Below, piece by piece: positions 32,272-45,595 of a stretch of 64,000 bases of DNA (its first letter is position 1; every line of letters begins with the position of its first letter). Source of the DNA: Antedon bifida (taxonomy: Eukaryota; Echinodermata; Crinoidea; Comatulida; Antedonidae); contig OY727094.1 of the NCBI GenBank assembly GCA_963402885.1, positions 24,182,501-24,246,500 on the forward strand, written 5' to 3'. Position numbers and translations under genes: made by a program. The notes beneath the pieces were generated by a model. That model did not search any database and was not told where the DNA came from. It worked only from the letters and a program-made list of their open reading frames with translations.

Positions 32272-35200
32272 TTGAGACAGCGTTTAATAATGTACTCGTA
32301 TTTGACTATTAAGTATGTACCTGTTTGTTTTTAAAATTCTAGATGTACAAACCAACACCAAAGTGGCAACATAGTGTTTAAATACAATAATGCGCTAATT
32401 TAGATATTAAAGATAATGATATAAGTATGGTTAGAAAACATGAACCAATACAATACGATAACATTAGATTATTATATAAACTACATTCATAGAAAACTTA
32501 CCGAAATGAATGATTATTGAGCTCTAGTAAAATTCCAATCGAATATCTCAGAAATTATAAGTATTGTGTTTCCTAAAACATGTTGCCAGTCACAAACACG
32601 TGCTCGCTTCCTATTAACTACACAGTGTATGACATCCTCACACTTCGTACATTTCAACTCAATGTCTAAAATTAGTTATCGTGCTCTAGAATTAAGATCT
32701 CTCTCGGCAAGTCGCGTATAGTTGGCTATTTGTATTTACTACTTACTTGTTTTGCATGTCCTCGATTTGCCTTTAATGTATAGAAAACCGCGGAGTAAAC
32801 CATATATCTGACTACTTTGGCCGCTGGTTTGATGACTCTCATGGGCGTCCTTACATACTCGCAATCAATACTCAGTAATCCCTAGTGCGGATGGCAGCCT
32901 GAAAATCCCAAATGTCATTTAGCGTACTGATGAATTTTTCCCTTATATTATTTTCAAATGTCTTGATTGATTATCTTGGTTCTCCTTAACTGAACACACG
33001 AGTCAAATTACTGACTAAAACAATACTTATACTCATTTACATAATTATCACGCCGTAAACACGTCACAATAACCGTCTGTCGAGCACTCGTCATATTCAA
33101 ATGCTATTGCGTGTAGAATGCTTCAAGAAGAATATTAATTTACTAAATTATTGTAAACGTTTTCTGATTGGTCGCGCTGTCGATCAATGGTATACACTTT
33201 TAAATTCAACGGATTCACATCCTCTGGATATTCAAGATTCCACATATTTGGATTGGGCTATGGTTTTTTTCTACAAAAAGCATATAATTCATTTTTTTTA
33301 ATTATTAACTGTACAACGCAGCGATTATTATTATTCATTACAAGTCAATATTTACTTATATCTTTATTGATGTGATGTGCATACTATCTATATTTTATTG
33401 CTAATAAAGTAACACCAGGTGCACAGTAACATTAATATATAAAGTACAAGAATACATTAAAAAAGTAGATAAAGGAATCAAAGATGAATGTATACAGTAG
33501 GCCTAGGATATATGTTATGGAGGAGCACTACAATGCATCTATATTATTATATTAACCGACTAGAGCAAGTCATCTGGACACAACTCGAAGTATCTTGTGT
33601 GCACACAAGGTATAGCCGAAATGTATTATTACTATTCCATCGATACTCAATGTACCAGTGGCGGTATACGCCATTCACTCTGTATTAATTTGGTAAGTAC
33701 GACCACTGGAGAGTGGCGTATTACTGTATACATTATGACATATCGTACATACAGTCGTGTCAAATACAGCCCGAGGGCGTTGGCTCCCTTGCTCTCGGTG
33801 ACCACGTTCTAAGTTGTGCCTTATTCTGTTTAAAAAGATTTCACAGTAGGCCTACCATACTCAGTTATAACTACACATAATATTATTTTTACATAAACAA
33901 ATAATGATAACACACAGCAATGCCTATACAGCAATATTTGCCGTCTGCTATTATTCAAACATATGCAAACTGTACTTGGAGACGCTTAATAAACATCAAA
34001 TTAATATATACAAAAAAGTGTCGTTAAAGAAGGCAATAAGAGAAATTGCTGCAACGTATAATTATTGAATTCAACTCATACTATCTGGTCCAGTTAATAG
34101 TATCTAGTTATAATATAGCATTCACGTTAGCATGGCAATGCTAGGTTTCTGTGTTGCAGAGCAGGCCTGTATTTCTTTTGAACTGTAATTGCAATAAAAC
34201 AGAAAACAAGCATAGTTATTTTTATTTTACGATTGCTTTCATTATCCCTCAGCCTTAAACCGTCTTGTGAATATAGTGTGTAATGTACACACGACTTTTA
34301 TTACCAGTACATATATCAAAACCAATTATCTTTATAGTATATGGAGGAAACTTTAATGTCAGTATTTCAATATTTTCATTTTTTCCAATCATGTAAAAAT
34401 CACTACAAATAAATATCACATTGTATTCATATTGTAAGCAAATGAGGAGTTAGTAGATCGAGAAGATATATTAATTACAAACATTATGTAACAATTGAAT
34501 CTTTTGTAGCTTTTAACCAATTTTCATATATATATACTAAACATCTTTGCTAATCATATTGTCAATGTATACGCTCAGCCTACCCCGAGTAAATTGTTAA
34601 TTATTTTTGAAGAAACAATTATTTTTACTATTTTTCTTCGACTCATCATCTCTTTTATATATTCGATACATTTTAATTTCCGTTCAGATTTTGAACGTGG
34701 AGAAATGTAACTATAGATATCACTCTAAGTTAGTTTTTGTTTTATTGTTTTCAGCCTGTCACGTGGCATAAACTAGCTGGTACTAAACTTGTTGTTTCAC
34801 AATTTAAGGTAATATAGACCAATTATATCCATAAGCATATACTAGGTGTGTTATAAAAATGAAAGTATAATTTTACATAATAAGGTACTAAACACATTTG
34901 GCAATTCAATTGGACTTTTGAATATGAGTATTACTGTTCATAATACACAAAGACGGTCATTCAGTTTACCAAGCGGCCTACTCTCACGGTTTCGCATTAA
35001 ATGTTAACCTTAAGCCGAAGGCACGTTTCTGGTGTTGGTCAGACGTTTTTCACTGTGGTAGCCTATTTATTATGATTTTTATTTGTTTTTTCATGAATAT
35101 ACATGAAAAACTCACAAAAGTAAAATTATTACTTCTGTGTAAAATATTTTCGAATGAGATATATATTGATAATGATCATATTATTTATGATTTATTAATT

Positions 35201-36253
35201 ATATAGGCCTATGTTATAACGATGTTTGGAAACAAAAGAGTTAACGATGCCGTTATTTAGGCATATTGTCTTTGTGTTAACTTTTAAAATTCCTTTTGTA
35301 ATTGAAGTATAGAAAAATTATTGAAAAATGGAGTGAATTTAAAAAATGTTATTGATGAAGTTGATCAATTGTATTGACATTAGAAATTAACAAACATGTG
35401 ATAATAATGAAAATAAAATGTGAATAAAAGTGGTGTTTACGCCAGAAAAATGAAAAAAAAATGTATTTGTTGTTTTTCTACAAGTCATTGATACAAATTA
35501 AAAACACGAAGATACACTTAAGAAAAAACAATGCTATAAGCATTTGAATTCAAAATTCTAAAAACATGGTACCTCGGCAATCGGTTGATAACTGTAAACT
35601 TTAGGAATAATTGCTGAAACGCTAACAAAAATCACCGACTTGTGTAGAAAATATGTAGGTTTCTAATCCTTTTTCCAATTACAATAACATTTTAATGTTT
35701 ATAATCTTAATGTAAGAAATTAAAATATGTATCAAATAGCAATATTATTATTAGATATGCGATCGTCCTACTTTTGCCTTTCATATCTAGGCCTATAAAC
35801 TGATTCAACATTATCAACTCTTGACATGCGTTTTTTCTTATTTCATTATAGCACGGCAGTATATAATAAGGAATACTATTACTGCCTTGGTAAATAGGCC
35901 GATCTACATAACGGTGTTGATATTCTAATTTAATTTGTTCAGTTGATAGTGGGTGCGTAGGAAGGGAATTAGCGAAAGTATGCGTTTCAAAACTATATAC
36001 TATTAATTCAACGCAGAAAAGATGGCACACTTCACAAAAATATTAAACATTTTGGCCTCTTATGGATAACAATACAAATGGACATTAGGACACATCTAGA
36101 TGTGACTGGGTAAACATATATAATAGAAAGATAACAATCGATGATAGGTAGATAAATAGCCTATGCATTTTTTTTTACATGAATCAAAAGAAATTAGAAA
36201 AGTTTTCATTCTAGAACTAGGGCAGATATGTATGCTGCACTATAACTTTAAAT
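32272..36253. other. Gene-free AT-rich stretch
   Basis: No gene is supported across 4 kb. A GC-richer patch at 33640-33810 contains GGCGGTATACGCC, a near palindrome, and is unclassified. TAGGCCTA occurs at 33498, 33847, 35204 and 35788. The 107-codon minus-strand frame at 35707-36030 has no recognisable domain. Confidence 0.45.
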
Positions 36254-36493
36254 AGGCATTGTCCTCCCAAATCATGAAAATTAAAGATTTATAAAATCAT
36301 AGAAAATAAAAAAAAAATGACTTCACTTATAAAAAGAGAAAATAAACAGTTACATTTAACCAAAAACCCATTGACTTCCAGTTTTGCTTTAAATTACAGT
36401 TTTTTGCAGGTAAATAATTGTTGTTTCGATTCAATTTTATGTGACAGTAATATGAAATATTCAACAATAAAAATTAAACTAATTATTTTTCAG
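36254..36493. mobile_element. TTAA MITE family, degraded copy
   Basis: AGGCATTGTCCTCCC, AACCAAAAACCCATTG, GCTTTAAATTACAG and a final TATTTTTCAG follow the order of 30251-30597, with many changes and a lost right tip. Confidence 0.55.
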
Positions 36494-36537
36494 TCTACCT
36501 GAGAATCATCCTTCCTCCCTTTGAGTCTACCCTAGGA

Positions 36538-36845
36538 TCACAGAAAAATAACTCTCAGACATGATGACGTAAACATTGGAGAGAAGCCAAGATAAAGATT
36601 GGTTTTCCAAAATGGTAACAATGGAATTTTTTTTAAAAATATAAAATGCATAATAATTTTCAGTCTTCCCAAATAATTTGAATTACAGAATCACAGACAA
36701 ATAACTGACTTTCAGACATGATGACGTAAACATTGGAGAGAAGCCAAGATAAAGACTGGTTTTCCAAAATGGTAACAATGGAATGTTTTTTAAAATATAA
36801 AATGCATAGTAATTTTCACTCTTCCCAAATAATTTGAAATGAATG
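36538..36845. repeat. Tandem duplication, two units of ~157 bp
   Basis: CAGACATGATGACGTAAACA and the following GGAGAGAAGCCAAGATAAAG recur 157 bp apart, as does the tail AAAATGCATA-TAATTTTCA. The copies differ by a few substitutions and small indels. No frame is conserved. Confidence 0.75.
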
Positions 36846-38119
36846 TATGTGATCCTACAGCTGTAATAACATAAGCTGAATAAAATAACACTAACATAAA
36901 GAAAATAACACGTTTACATAACAGTGTAAATAAATGAGATATAAACAGATTGGTTCGTTCAATTTCTTTTTTAAAATATTAAATAAATAATAAAATAGTA
37001 TTATACATATGATATATTATAACAATAATGCAAAGAAACATTCACTAGTCGTTCGGTTAGTCAAGATTTGTCAATTCAAATTCAGATTTCTGTGTGTTGT
37101 GAGAATATGGTGTAGAAATAATGATTGAGTAGATACGGCATTAAGCTTGGAATTAGTTTAGATGATTAAGACAAAACAAATTGAAAGCTGAGTAAAAATC
37201 AATAACTACGGTACGATTCATGAATACGTGCCTTAAGATTTAGATTATGTTTATGCATGGAATGGACAAGGGTGAGTGTAGTGTCCTTATTATTGTCAAA
37301 TCGTGGCCTGTATGTAAACTACAATATTATGTCGAGTTATGTTTCAACTACTAGTTTAATCAAACGCAAGTTGTACTGTCTAGATCAATTTTACCAATTA
37401 CCCTCAGTTAACACTGCTAATAAATCAGAAAGGATTAGACAAAATTCGCTGTGGATGAAATTAATTGAGATACAAAGCCAAACACAAACATACATTCGTG
37501 TACAGTAGGTTTGTTTTCAAATTAAACATGAAGAAACGAGAAATATTTAATTTATTGTATTATTTGCATAAAAAGTGAATTATATATATAGAAGTAGAAC
37601 ACGTCAACTGTTGAAAAACCTACTGTGTTGTCAATGGTGGCATGTTGCTCTTTATAGGACCAGAAATTTGGCTATTGGCTAAGTTGAACTGATAACGACA
37701 TTGTATCTTGTAAATCAGGTATATTATATATCACTATATAAAAACATTTTAAAAACAGTAAAACGTAGTTTTAGGCTGAATTGCAGCTTTACATTTGCTA
37801 TCTATAATCAAAATAAACAGCATAAATAACGCCAAAACAGGAAATTTTAATGCTAATTATCTGCAACTTTTTAAATATTTTTTTTGTCCATAATACAAAT
37901 ACATGAACAGTAGTAAGAAGAAAAAAATTCAAAGAAAGGTCTATTAGTTATTAAATCAACACCGGAATTTGTCTAACAATACTGTTGTCATATAAATGAA
38001 AAATGTATGCAACTCTCACTCTTTCCAAACTCTTATTTCTCAGCATGTTGCCTCCTTTGATTCCAATCCAATGATGCAACTCATGAACTTATTTTTGTAC
38101 TTGCCTCTATCTCTTGCAT
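36846..38119. other. Gene-free AT-rich stretch
   Basis: Nothing supportable is present. The 83-codon frame at 37257-37508 lacks splice context or domain motifs. Confidence 0.4.
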
Positions 38120-38245
38120 TGTTATTAACCAAAATCTTTGAAATTTCTATCTGGCTGTTTTTCTTGATTTTAGATTATTTTATTTGTATCTTCATTGAGA
38201 TCTAGCCACTTTTCACCTTTTCAGTAATTTGACTTTTGATTTGTA
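38120..38245 (+). mobile_element. Worn Penelope-like terminal repeat fragment
   Basis: TCTGGCTGTTTTTCTTGATT, TGTATCTTCATTGAGATC, TAGCCACTTTTC and CAGTAATTTGACTTTTG follow the order of the terminal repeat at 52124-52255 with about one change in six. The hammerhead-like part is not recognisable. Confidence 0.55.
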
Positions 38246-40330
38246 TACATAATTTATAATGTACCATGTTTCTTTTGTTTACTCTTCTTCTTATCAAATT
38301 CAGAATAAAATATTTCGTTTCCTTAGGTTCTTTTCTGTCATTTATATTCTGTCGTTTATGACCATGGTGAAGTAAAGTGAACCAATATCTACAAACTAAT
38401 GATATTATAATTAGTAAAGTCAAGAAGTATCAACCAAATGAACAGCATATTGAGCTTGATCTAATCGAAATTAAATTGGCTATAATTAGATAAGTCGATC
38501 GATATTCATCTTTGTGACAGATTAGTTTAAATATGTTGTTTTCTTGTCGGAGAAATGGAAAAAATTAGAATAATAGGCTAAAGACTAATCTCAATGGATA
38601 TACTAATTATGTTTAAATTATAGTATCCAAATTATGAGAGCGAAGTCATGATTCGACGTTTCAAATTTTATATACTATACTTCTCATTGTTGTTATAAAT
38701 ATCATTCCTGATGATGATCACATGTGTTATGCCTATTTTGGTTCTTAAAGTGTAAAGGTAGACCCATTGCACAGCTATCAATTACAATAAAATTACTGTT
38801 ATAATATACCTACATTTTACTTTAGATTATTAGTTTTTCTTTTCTAAAGTTGCAAATAAAAATAGATATTGATTACTGTTGATCATTTAAACTATGACGC
38901 ATCTGAATAGTCTATTGTTTACCATTACACAGACCGTAACTGTTATTACAACTATATAGTGCATACCTCCGCCTACTGTAAAATTATCCTACATAAGATT
39001 TCTATTATATATTTTTGTGGGTGTCTTAATTATGTGTGTGATGTAGGCTAATTTCACTACAACCATGTGTATGCGAGTTTGTGTGTAAAAGTTATAGTTA
39101 GTTAATAGTTTTAGTTGACTAACAATAGAACAGGAACGCCAAAAACAAATGGTTGAATTTGAAAAGAAATGGTTTTTTAAATCTACTCGTATAACAATTA
39201 AATTAAATGTTTTAAAATTACAAATTATAACGCTAGTCTCTTGAAGTACAAAAATGAAGTTTTGTGGACAAGTTGTTCTCGATAAATTGCAATTTCAGTT
39301 TACTTGTTACTTTAAGACTGCTCGCCGGCTTTTGACAATTCTGTCCTATCTTTTAACACTAGCAGGTCTGAAAATAATACTAAGAAGTGGTCCAGAATTG
39401 GGACCGTTGTCCGGATTGCCTCCGAAACTTAAGTAAGTGGTCCTTGACCACATATCTATCTGTATTTTCATTTGGTAAAGATCTTGCAATAACTTTTTAG
39501 TAATCCTGCTAAGAAACAAACAGACAATCAGACTTGGCGGAGGTAAATAACAATGTGTTTATATTGAAATATCGATTGACAGGTAAGGAGAGGAAGAGGG
39601 CAGCATAACTATTGAATGTTGAGCATGAATAAAGAAATCTACGGTTAGAGGGCGCAGTTGTTATATAATTCAGTATCAGAATATAGGCAAAACAATAAAA
39701 AACAAGTTTCATAGACATTTTTGTAACAAGTACGCTTAAGCAACAATTATGATCAGTGAGAGAGTTACGAGTGGTTTTCAAACTTGATTGAATTTTACTT
39801 GACCGTACTACATTTACAATGTTCTGTACTTTTTAAAAACCCCAACACTGTACTTTTAATCCGATATAACTGAAATTATTAATGTTAGTATTATTAGGTC
39901 ATTGGAATTATCGTATAGAATGGGTACCCCACGGCTGTTTAAACTAGATAGGCTGCACTTTAGCGATGCTATTTTTTTCAGAAATGAATTTGTTTTTTTT
40001 TCTTCACCTTGTTTTCTTTTAAAGTTAATCGTTGAAATGTGGTATTAATAGGTAAATGAATTCTTTTTTAAAATGAATATGCTCCTGCCTTTTCTTGAAA
40101 ATTATTTATATTTTAATTTTTGGTTTGCTTGTAGATATTCATACATTTCCAAACACCTCATTATACTGAATAATGCATATCTTCTCAGTTCACATCTGGG
40201 AAGAGTACTTTTACTCTTTTCTGGTTCGTCCATGCATGTTACATTTACTTGTAAGGCTGTTTCGATTCCAATAGATTTTGTATTGTATGTTTACCATGCC
40301 ATCAAGAGAAAATATGTAAAATCATGCCTT
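38246..40330. other. Gene-free AT-rich stretch
   Basis: No gene is supported. One CTCF-core-like AGAGGGCG lies at 39647-39654. The long frame at 40073-40429 runs into the minisatellite and is hydrophobic and chance-like. Confidence 0.45.
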
Positions 40331-42508
40331 TGTTTGGATAGCGAGGGGCATCACATCATGTTACTCCCTTTGCATGTTGGTATAGCGAGGGGCACCAAAT
40401 TAGGTTACTCTCTTTGCATGTTGGGATAGCGAGGGGCATCACATCATGTTACTCCCTTTGCATGTTGGTATAGCGAGGGGCACCAAATTAGGTTACTCTC
40501 TTTGCATGTTGGGATAGCGATGGGCATCACATCATGTTACTCCCTTTGCATGTTGGGATAGCGAGGGGACCAAATTAGGTTACTCTCTTTGCATGTTGGG
40601 ATAGCGAGGGGCATCACATCATGTTACTCCCTTTGCATATTGGGATAGCGAGGGGAATCAACTTAGGTTACTCTCTTTGCATGTTTGGATAGCGAGGGGC
40701 ATCACATCATGTTACTCCCTTTGGATGTTGGGATAGCGAGGGGCATCACATCATGTTACTCCCTTTGCATGTTGGGATAGCGAGGGGCATCACATCATGT
40801 TACTCCCTTTGCATGTTGGGATAGCGAGGGGAATCAACTTAGGTTACTCTCTTTGCATGTTGGGATAGCGAGGGGAATCAACTTAGGTTACTCTCTTTGC
40901 ATGTTGGGATAGCGAGGGGCATCACATCATGTTACTCCCTTTGCATGTTGGGATAGCGAGGGGAATCAACTTAGGTTACTCTCTTTGCATGTTGGGATAG
41001 CGAGGGGCATCACATCATGTTACTCCCTTTGCATGTTGAGATAGCGAGGGGAATCAACTTAGGTTACTCTCTTTGCATGTTTGGATAGCGAGGGGCATCA
41101 CATCATGTTACTCCCTTTGCATGTTGGGATAGCGAGGGGCATCACATCATGTTACTCCCTTTGCATGTTGGGATAGCGAGGGGACCAAATTAGGTTACTC
41201 TCTTTGCAGGTTGGGATAGCGGGGGGCATCACATCATGTTACTCCCTTTGCATGTTGGGATAGCGATGGGACCAAATTAGGTTACTCTCTTTGCATGTTG
41301 GGATAGCTATGGGCATCACATCATGTTACTCCCTTTGCATGTTGAGATAGCGAGGGGAATCAACTTAGGTTACTCTCTTTGCATGTTGGGATAGCGAGGG
41401 GAATCAACTTAGGTTACTCTCTTTGCATGTTGGGATAGCTATGGGCATCACATCATGTTACTCCCTTTGCATGTTGAGATAGCGAGGGGAATCAACTTAG
41501 GTTACTCTCTTTGCATGTTGGGATAGCGAGGGGAATCAACTTAGGTTACTCTCTTTGCATGTTGGGATAGCGAGGGGTATCACATCTGTTACTCCCTTTG
41601 CATGTTGGGATAGCGAGGGGCACCAAATTAGGTTACTCTCTTTGCATGTTGGGATAGCGATGGGCATTACATCATGTTACTCCCTTTGCATTTTGGGATA
41701 GCCAGGGGCACCAAATTAGGTTACTCTCTTTGCATGTTTGGATAGCGAGGGGCATCACATCATGTTACTCCCTTTGCATGTTGGGATAGCAAGGGGAATC
41801 AACTTAGGTTACTCTCTTTGCATGTTGGGATAGCGAGGGGCATCACATCATGTTACTCCCTTTGCATGTTGGGATAGCGAGGGGAATCAACTTAGGTTAC
41901 TCTCTTTGCATGTTGGGATAGCGAGGGGTATCACATCTGTTACTCCCTTTGCATGTTGGGATAGCGAGGGGCACCAAATTAGGTTACTCTCTTTGCATGT
42001 TGGGATAGCGATGGGCATCACATCATGTTACTCCCTTTGCATTTTGGGATAGCGAGGGGCACCAAATTAGGTTACTCTCTTTGCATGTTTGGATAGTGAG
42101 GGGCATCACATCATGTTACTCTCTTTGCATGTTGGGATAGCGAGGGGCACCAAATTAGGTTACTCTCTTTGCATGTTTGGATAGCGAGGGGTATCACATC
42201 ATGTTACTCCCTTTGCATGTTGGGATAGCGAGGGGAATCAACTTAGGTTACTCTCTTTGCATGTTTGGATAGCGAGGGGTATCACATCATGTTACTCCCT
42301 TTGCATGTTGGGATAGCGAGGGGCACCAAATTAGGTTACTCTCTTTGCATGTTTGGATAGCGAGGGGTATCACATCATGTTACTCCCTTTGCATGTTGGG
42401 ATAGCGAGGGGAATCAACTTAGGTTACTCTCTTTGCATTTTGGGATAGCGAGGGTATCACATCATGTTACTCCCTTTGCATGTTTGGATAGCGAGGGGCA
42501 TCAAATTA
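40331..42508. repeat. 44 bp minisatellite, about 49 units of three types
   Basis: Each unit starts TGTTGGGATAGCGAGGGG and ends TTTGCA. The middle falls into three types: A (CATCACATCATGTTACTCCC), B (CACCAAATTAGGTTACTCTC) and C (AATCAACTTAGGTTACTCTC). By eye there are about 25 A, 11 B and 13 C, mostly as A followed by B or C, so the real period is largely an 88 bp dimer. Most length changes are one or two bases. Blocks of units recur (for example A-C-C with GCTATGGG in the A unit, twice near 41300-41540), showing segmental expansion. It is GC-richer than its flanks and not coding. Confidence 0.95.
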
Positions 42509-43215
42509 AGTTTCAGATTTCCCGTTCTGTCTTTTCTCCGGTTCGGAAGAAGTAGTCAGATTATTTTCATCGTACCTCCACTCCTACTGCACCCAGCCTT
42601 ATCTGTAATGTACTTTTTATTACTTGCTTATTCATTAAGATTATAACTGTTACGATTATCTAGTTATGTGTTTTTTGGGGCAGCTCAATTTATCTTGTAA
42701 TACAAATACTGTGTCTTGATTTGTAATGTAAATATGATGTGGCTGCCCTATTTGTTTTTATTCATAATCGTTTACGTCATTCAATAAATTACATATTCTA
42801 TCCAGTTAGGAGTTGTGTGTTTTTATTGCATCCAGTTCGGCTTTTTGCGCTGCCCTCCAGTGACATAAATAATTTACAATACAAACTCCTTTTGTCTTAC
42901 ATTGGTTTGTCCCACTTTTTTCTTTATATATATGCTATATATTTTCTCTAAACATCTCATTAATAATATATACATATTTTTCTAATAACATACAGAATGA
43001 ATTTAAATTGTTGTATCAATCAACATATTTCTATATTATACATTTCTTAATGCTATTTTTATTATCACCGATAGTCATCTCTCGGGAAACATTTAAAATC
43101 ATATTCTTCTCAACAATACTAATAATGATAGATAATGGGTACCTGGTAAGGTCAAACCATAATTACGCTGACTACTATCTGCATTATAGGAGTATGTTGG
43201 CATACGTGTTTGATA
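42509..43215. other. Gene-free stretch after the minisatellite
   Basis: The short hydrophobic frames are not convincing. No repeat family is recognised. Confidence 0.4.
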
Positions 43216-43352
43216 AAAAACAAGGCCATATACATGGCTGCAGTAACGTGCGCAAATTTGAGTTAATGTTTACCGACCGACCAACCAACCGACCGACATA
43301 GTGAGCTGTAGAGTCGCGTTTGCACGCGACTAACACGCGACTAAGAAATACC
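43216..43352 (+). mobile_element. Short hairpin element (ACAAGGCCA ... ACGCGACTAA), copy 2
   Basis: It starts AAACAAGGCCATATACATGG and continues through GCAGTAACGTGCGCAA and a GACC/GACCAACC microsatellite. ATAGTGAGCTGTAGAGTCGC and TTGCACGCGACTAACACGCG follow. It has the same architecture as 14457-14566 and 51524-51692. Confidence 0.65.
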
Positions 43353-43436
43353 GGAAAGACCAGAGTAATAAAGCGAAACGCTTAGATGCATTGCTTATTA
43401 AGCGCTATAAAGAACAAGTATTATTATTTTTGTCGC
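43353..43436 (+). mobile_element. LINE-like 3' tail remnant
   Basis: AAGCGAAACGCTTAGATGCA, TTATTAAGCGCTATAAAGAA and CAAGTATTATTATTTT follow the L2/CR1 3' end pattern (GCGCTATA, then a triplet tail), next to the hairpin element. It is short and diverged. Confidence 0.4.
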
Positions 43437-45243
43437 ATCCTCATTCTATAATGGCTGTCCTATGGCGTCATCGTGCCTGAAGTTTCTTCTTTAATTTATA
43501 TAATAATTTCATTATTTCAATCATTTTAAAAAACACACATTTTACTGATTTGTTTGCAAAAAAACAGTGTCTGTGCAATCAATATTTTTGATCATGAATG
43601 TTTGTTTTTATTATTATAATTATAATGTCTTTCACGCAAACATTAGATAGATTTCAAATCGGGGCGATAAAGGGTTATGGTATGTTTAGACTGTGAATTA
43701 ATTTTTATTCTTCTATTTCATTAAAAAAATAAGCATCCTCCCAGTCCCTTTTTATTTAGTTCATCATGAACGTTGCTAACATTAGCCTGGCTAACTCAGA
43801 AACCTCCAACTAAGCCCACCTGTACAGGGTATGTGATCTCTATGTTAATGAGAATAATCAACTATAATTTTTGGAATATTAAAACAAAAATGTGTATAAA
43901 TAGTGTTTAGTGTCTGAACATAATGCTTTTCTGTAATTACATAACAGTGTTGTTGTTAATTTGAAAACCCTTTTTAATAAATGTCACAGAATGAATTGAT
44001 TTTGTTGTACCAATCAAGTTTACTTGTACGCCCTCTACGTTGCTGGTTAATAAAAACGCACAAATAAATATTAATCATTTATACTTTAATTAATATTTCA
44101 ATTGTGTATTCTGTAACATTATGTTGCTCTTTGTATATGTCCATTTCTGGTTTTTTTTTATAATAAACCTTTAAAAAATGATTTAAAAAAAAAGGTCATA
44201 TAGCCATATGTATTAGTTAATACATTATGTATTCTCTGTATGCTGGAGAACCTAAATGTACCATGATCAAGACGAATAAAAATGTATCAACACATTTTGT
44301 TTTGGCTGCATTTTCGATATTCATTCATACTATTTCAAGATACAATTCGAGTATAGATTATAATGTTTTTTTGCATGAGAAATGTCTAAAGATGTAAGAA
44401 TGTAAATAATGAACAGTTTGACACATGTGGACCCGATAAAAAACACAGTAAATAAGAAATACACCGATATTGGTAATAAACCTTTTTAATATGAATGGCA
44501 AATCATCGTTGCAACATGCACGTAAAAGGAGAACATCACAAATGGAACATTGGGATGATCTGTAAAGTGCCAACAAAGTTGGCAACGAAGAAGCCAACGA
44601 AGGTTTCACAAATTATTAATCTGCTGACCATGTAACAACGATCAAACTAAGTTGAGAAATCGAAGATTCAAGAGAATGGAAACAAAATTAGAATCCTTAT
44701 AAAGTGAAGTTGTTCTGCAATGTGTCCTTCTTTGCATTCTTTTTTATTCCCTCGATTAATTGGCACCGAGATTAGAAATGAATGAAATATTTTACTGTTG
44801 TCTATGAATCATCCACAATAACGATATCATTCGATTGTCTACAAATATGCAGTACAGAATACTAATTACACGATAAGAAACAATTATTTTATTATTTGCT
44901 CATCTTTTTCTTTATTATTAAAAAAAGATTGTTGGCGCCATCTTTGACATACTTGTTTGATTTATTTTCGCATGCACATGCTAATTTACAAACATTGTCT
45001 CTAAAATAGAAATATACTCTTATAATATAAATCCTTCTTTAAACCATAAAGGAGACATAACTGGAAAAAAATAAGTTTTTAACGTTAACTGACAAATGAA
45101 AACAAAATGAAATTGTTCAGCCTTTTGTTGTTTTTGATGTCTATAAAAATCTTCTCACGTGACTTATAGGCCTACCTGATTATGCTGAAATGAATGATGG
45201 TGGATAAAATGTTTGATGAAAGTAAGGTAGCAAATAATAGCAA
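43437..45243. other. Gene-free AT-rich stretch
   Basis: No gene is supported. A CTCF-core-like CGCCCTCT lies at 44029-44036 and TAGGCCTA at 45167-45174. Confidence 0.4.
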
Positions 45244-45437
45244 GCTTTCGATTTGCACTGACCGATGACCAACCTTGGTCAGATCAATCGCTGTATCGTC
45301 GGTCGTCATTTGGACCTAGAACCAAACACAATTGTGTCGAGGGGTAGCGAGGACAAACTTCTCAATTTCCCCGCATGCGTACAATGAACTAACATGACGT
45401 ATTTTGATCATCGGTCGTCGCAAATCGAGAACTCCCA
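45244..45437. mobile_element. MITE-like inverted repeat element
   Basis: The left side (TTTCGATTTGC, then GACCGATGACC) is matched in reverse complement by the right side (GATCATCGGTCGTCG, CAAATCGAGA) at about 45404-45432. The interior has further GGTCAGATCAATC / CGGTCGTC motifs and no frame. It is a single copy here, so the family is not established. Confidence 0.5.
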
Positions 45438-45595
45438 ATGGAAAATGTTCACAAATGAAATGCATTACTGAAATTTGTCAACCGTTGGCGGCGAACAACT
45501 CCTTCATTTTGTGTCTAACGGCTTCTAATCTTACAATGTCGTAATATTTATGTATGGCTCTGTCAAAACTACTGTATGTAGTTCGCCCTCTCTCA

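Noticed and set aside
35707..36030. 107-codon minus-strand frame with fairly balanced composition
   Set aside because: No recognisable motif or gene context; a frame this long is possible by chance in 64 kb of AT-rich DNA.
40073..40429. 118-codon plus-strand frame, one of the longest in the window
   Set aside because: Hydrophobic, chance-like residues, and its last third is translated minisatellite.
40331..42508. Possible CRISPR-like array of regular repeats
   Set aside because: The units are contiguous 44 bp repeats with no unique spacers, in an animal-type genome: a minisatellite.
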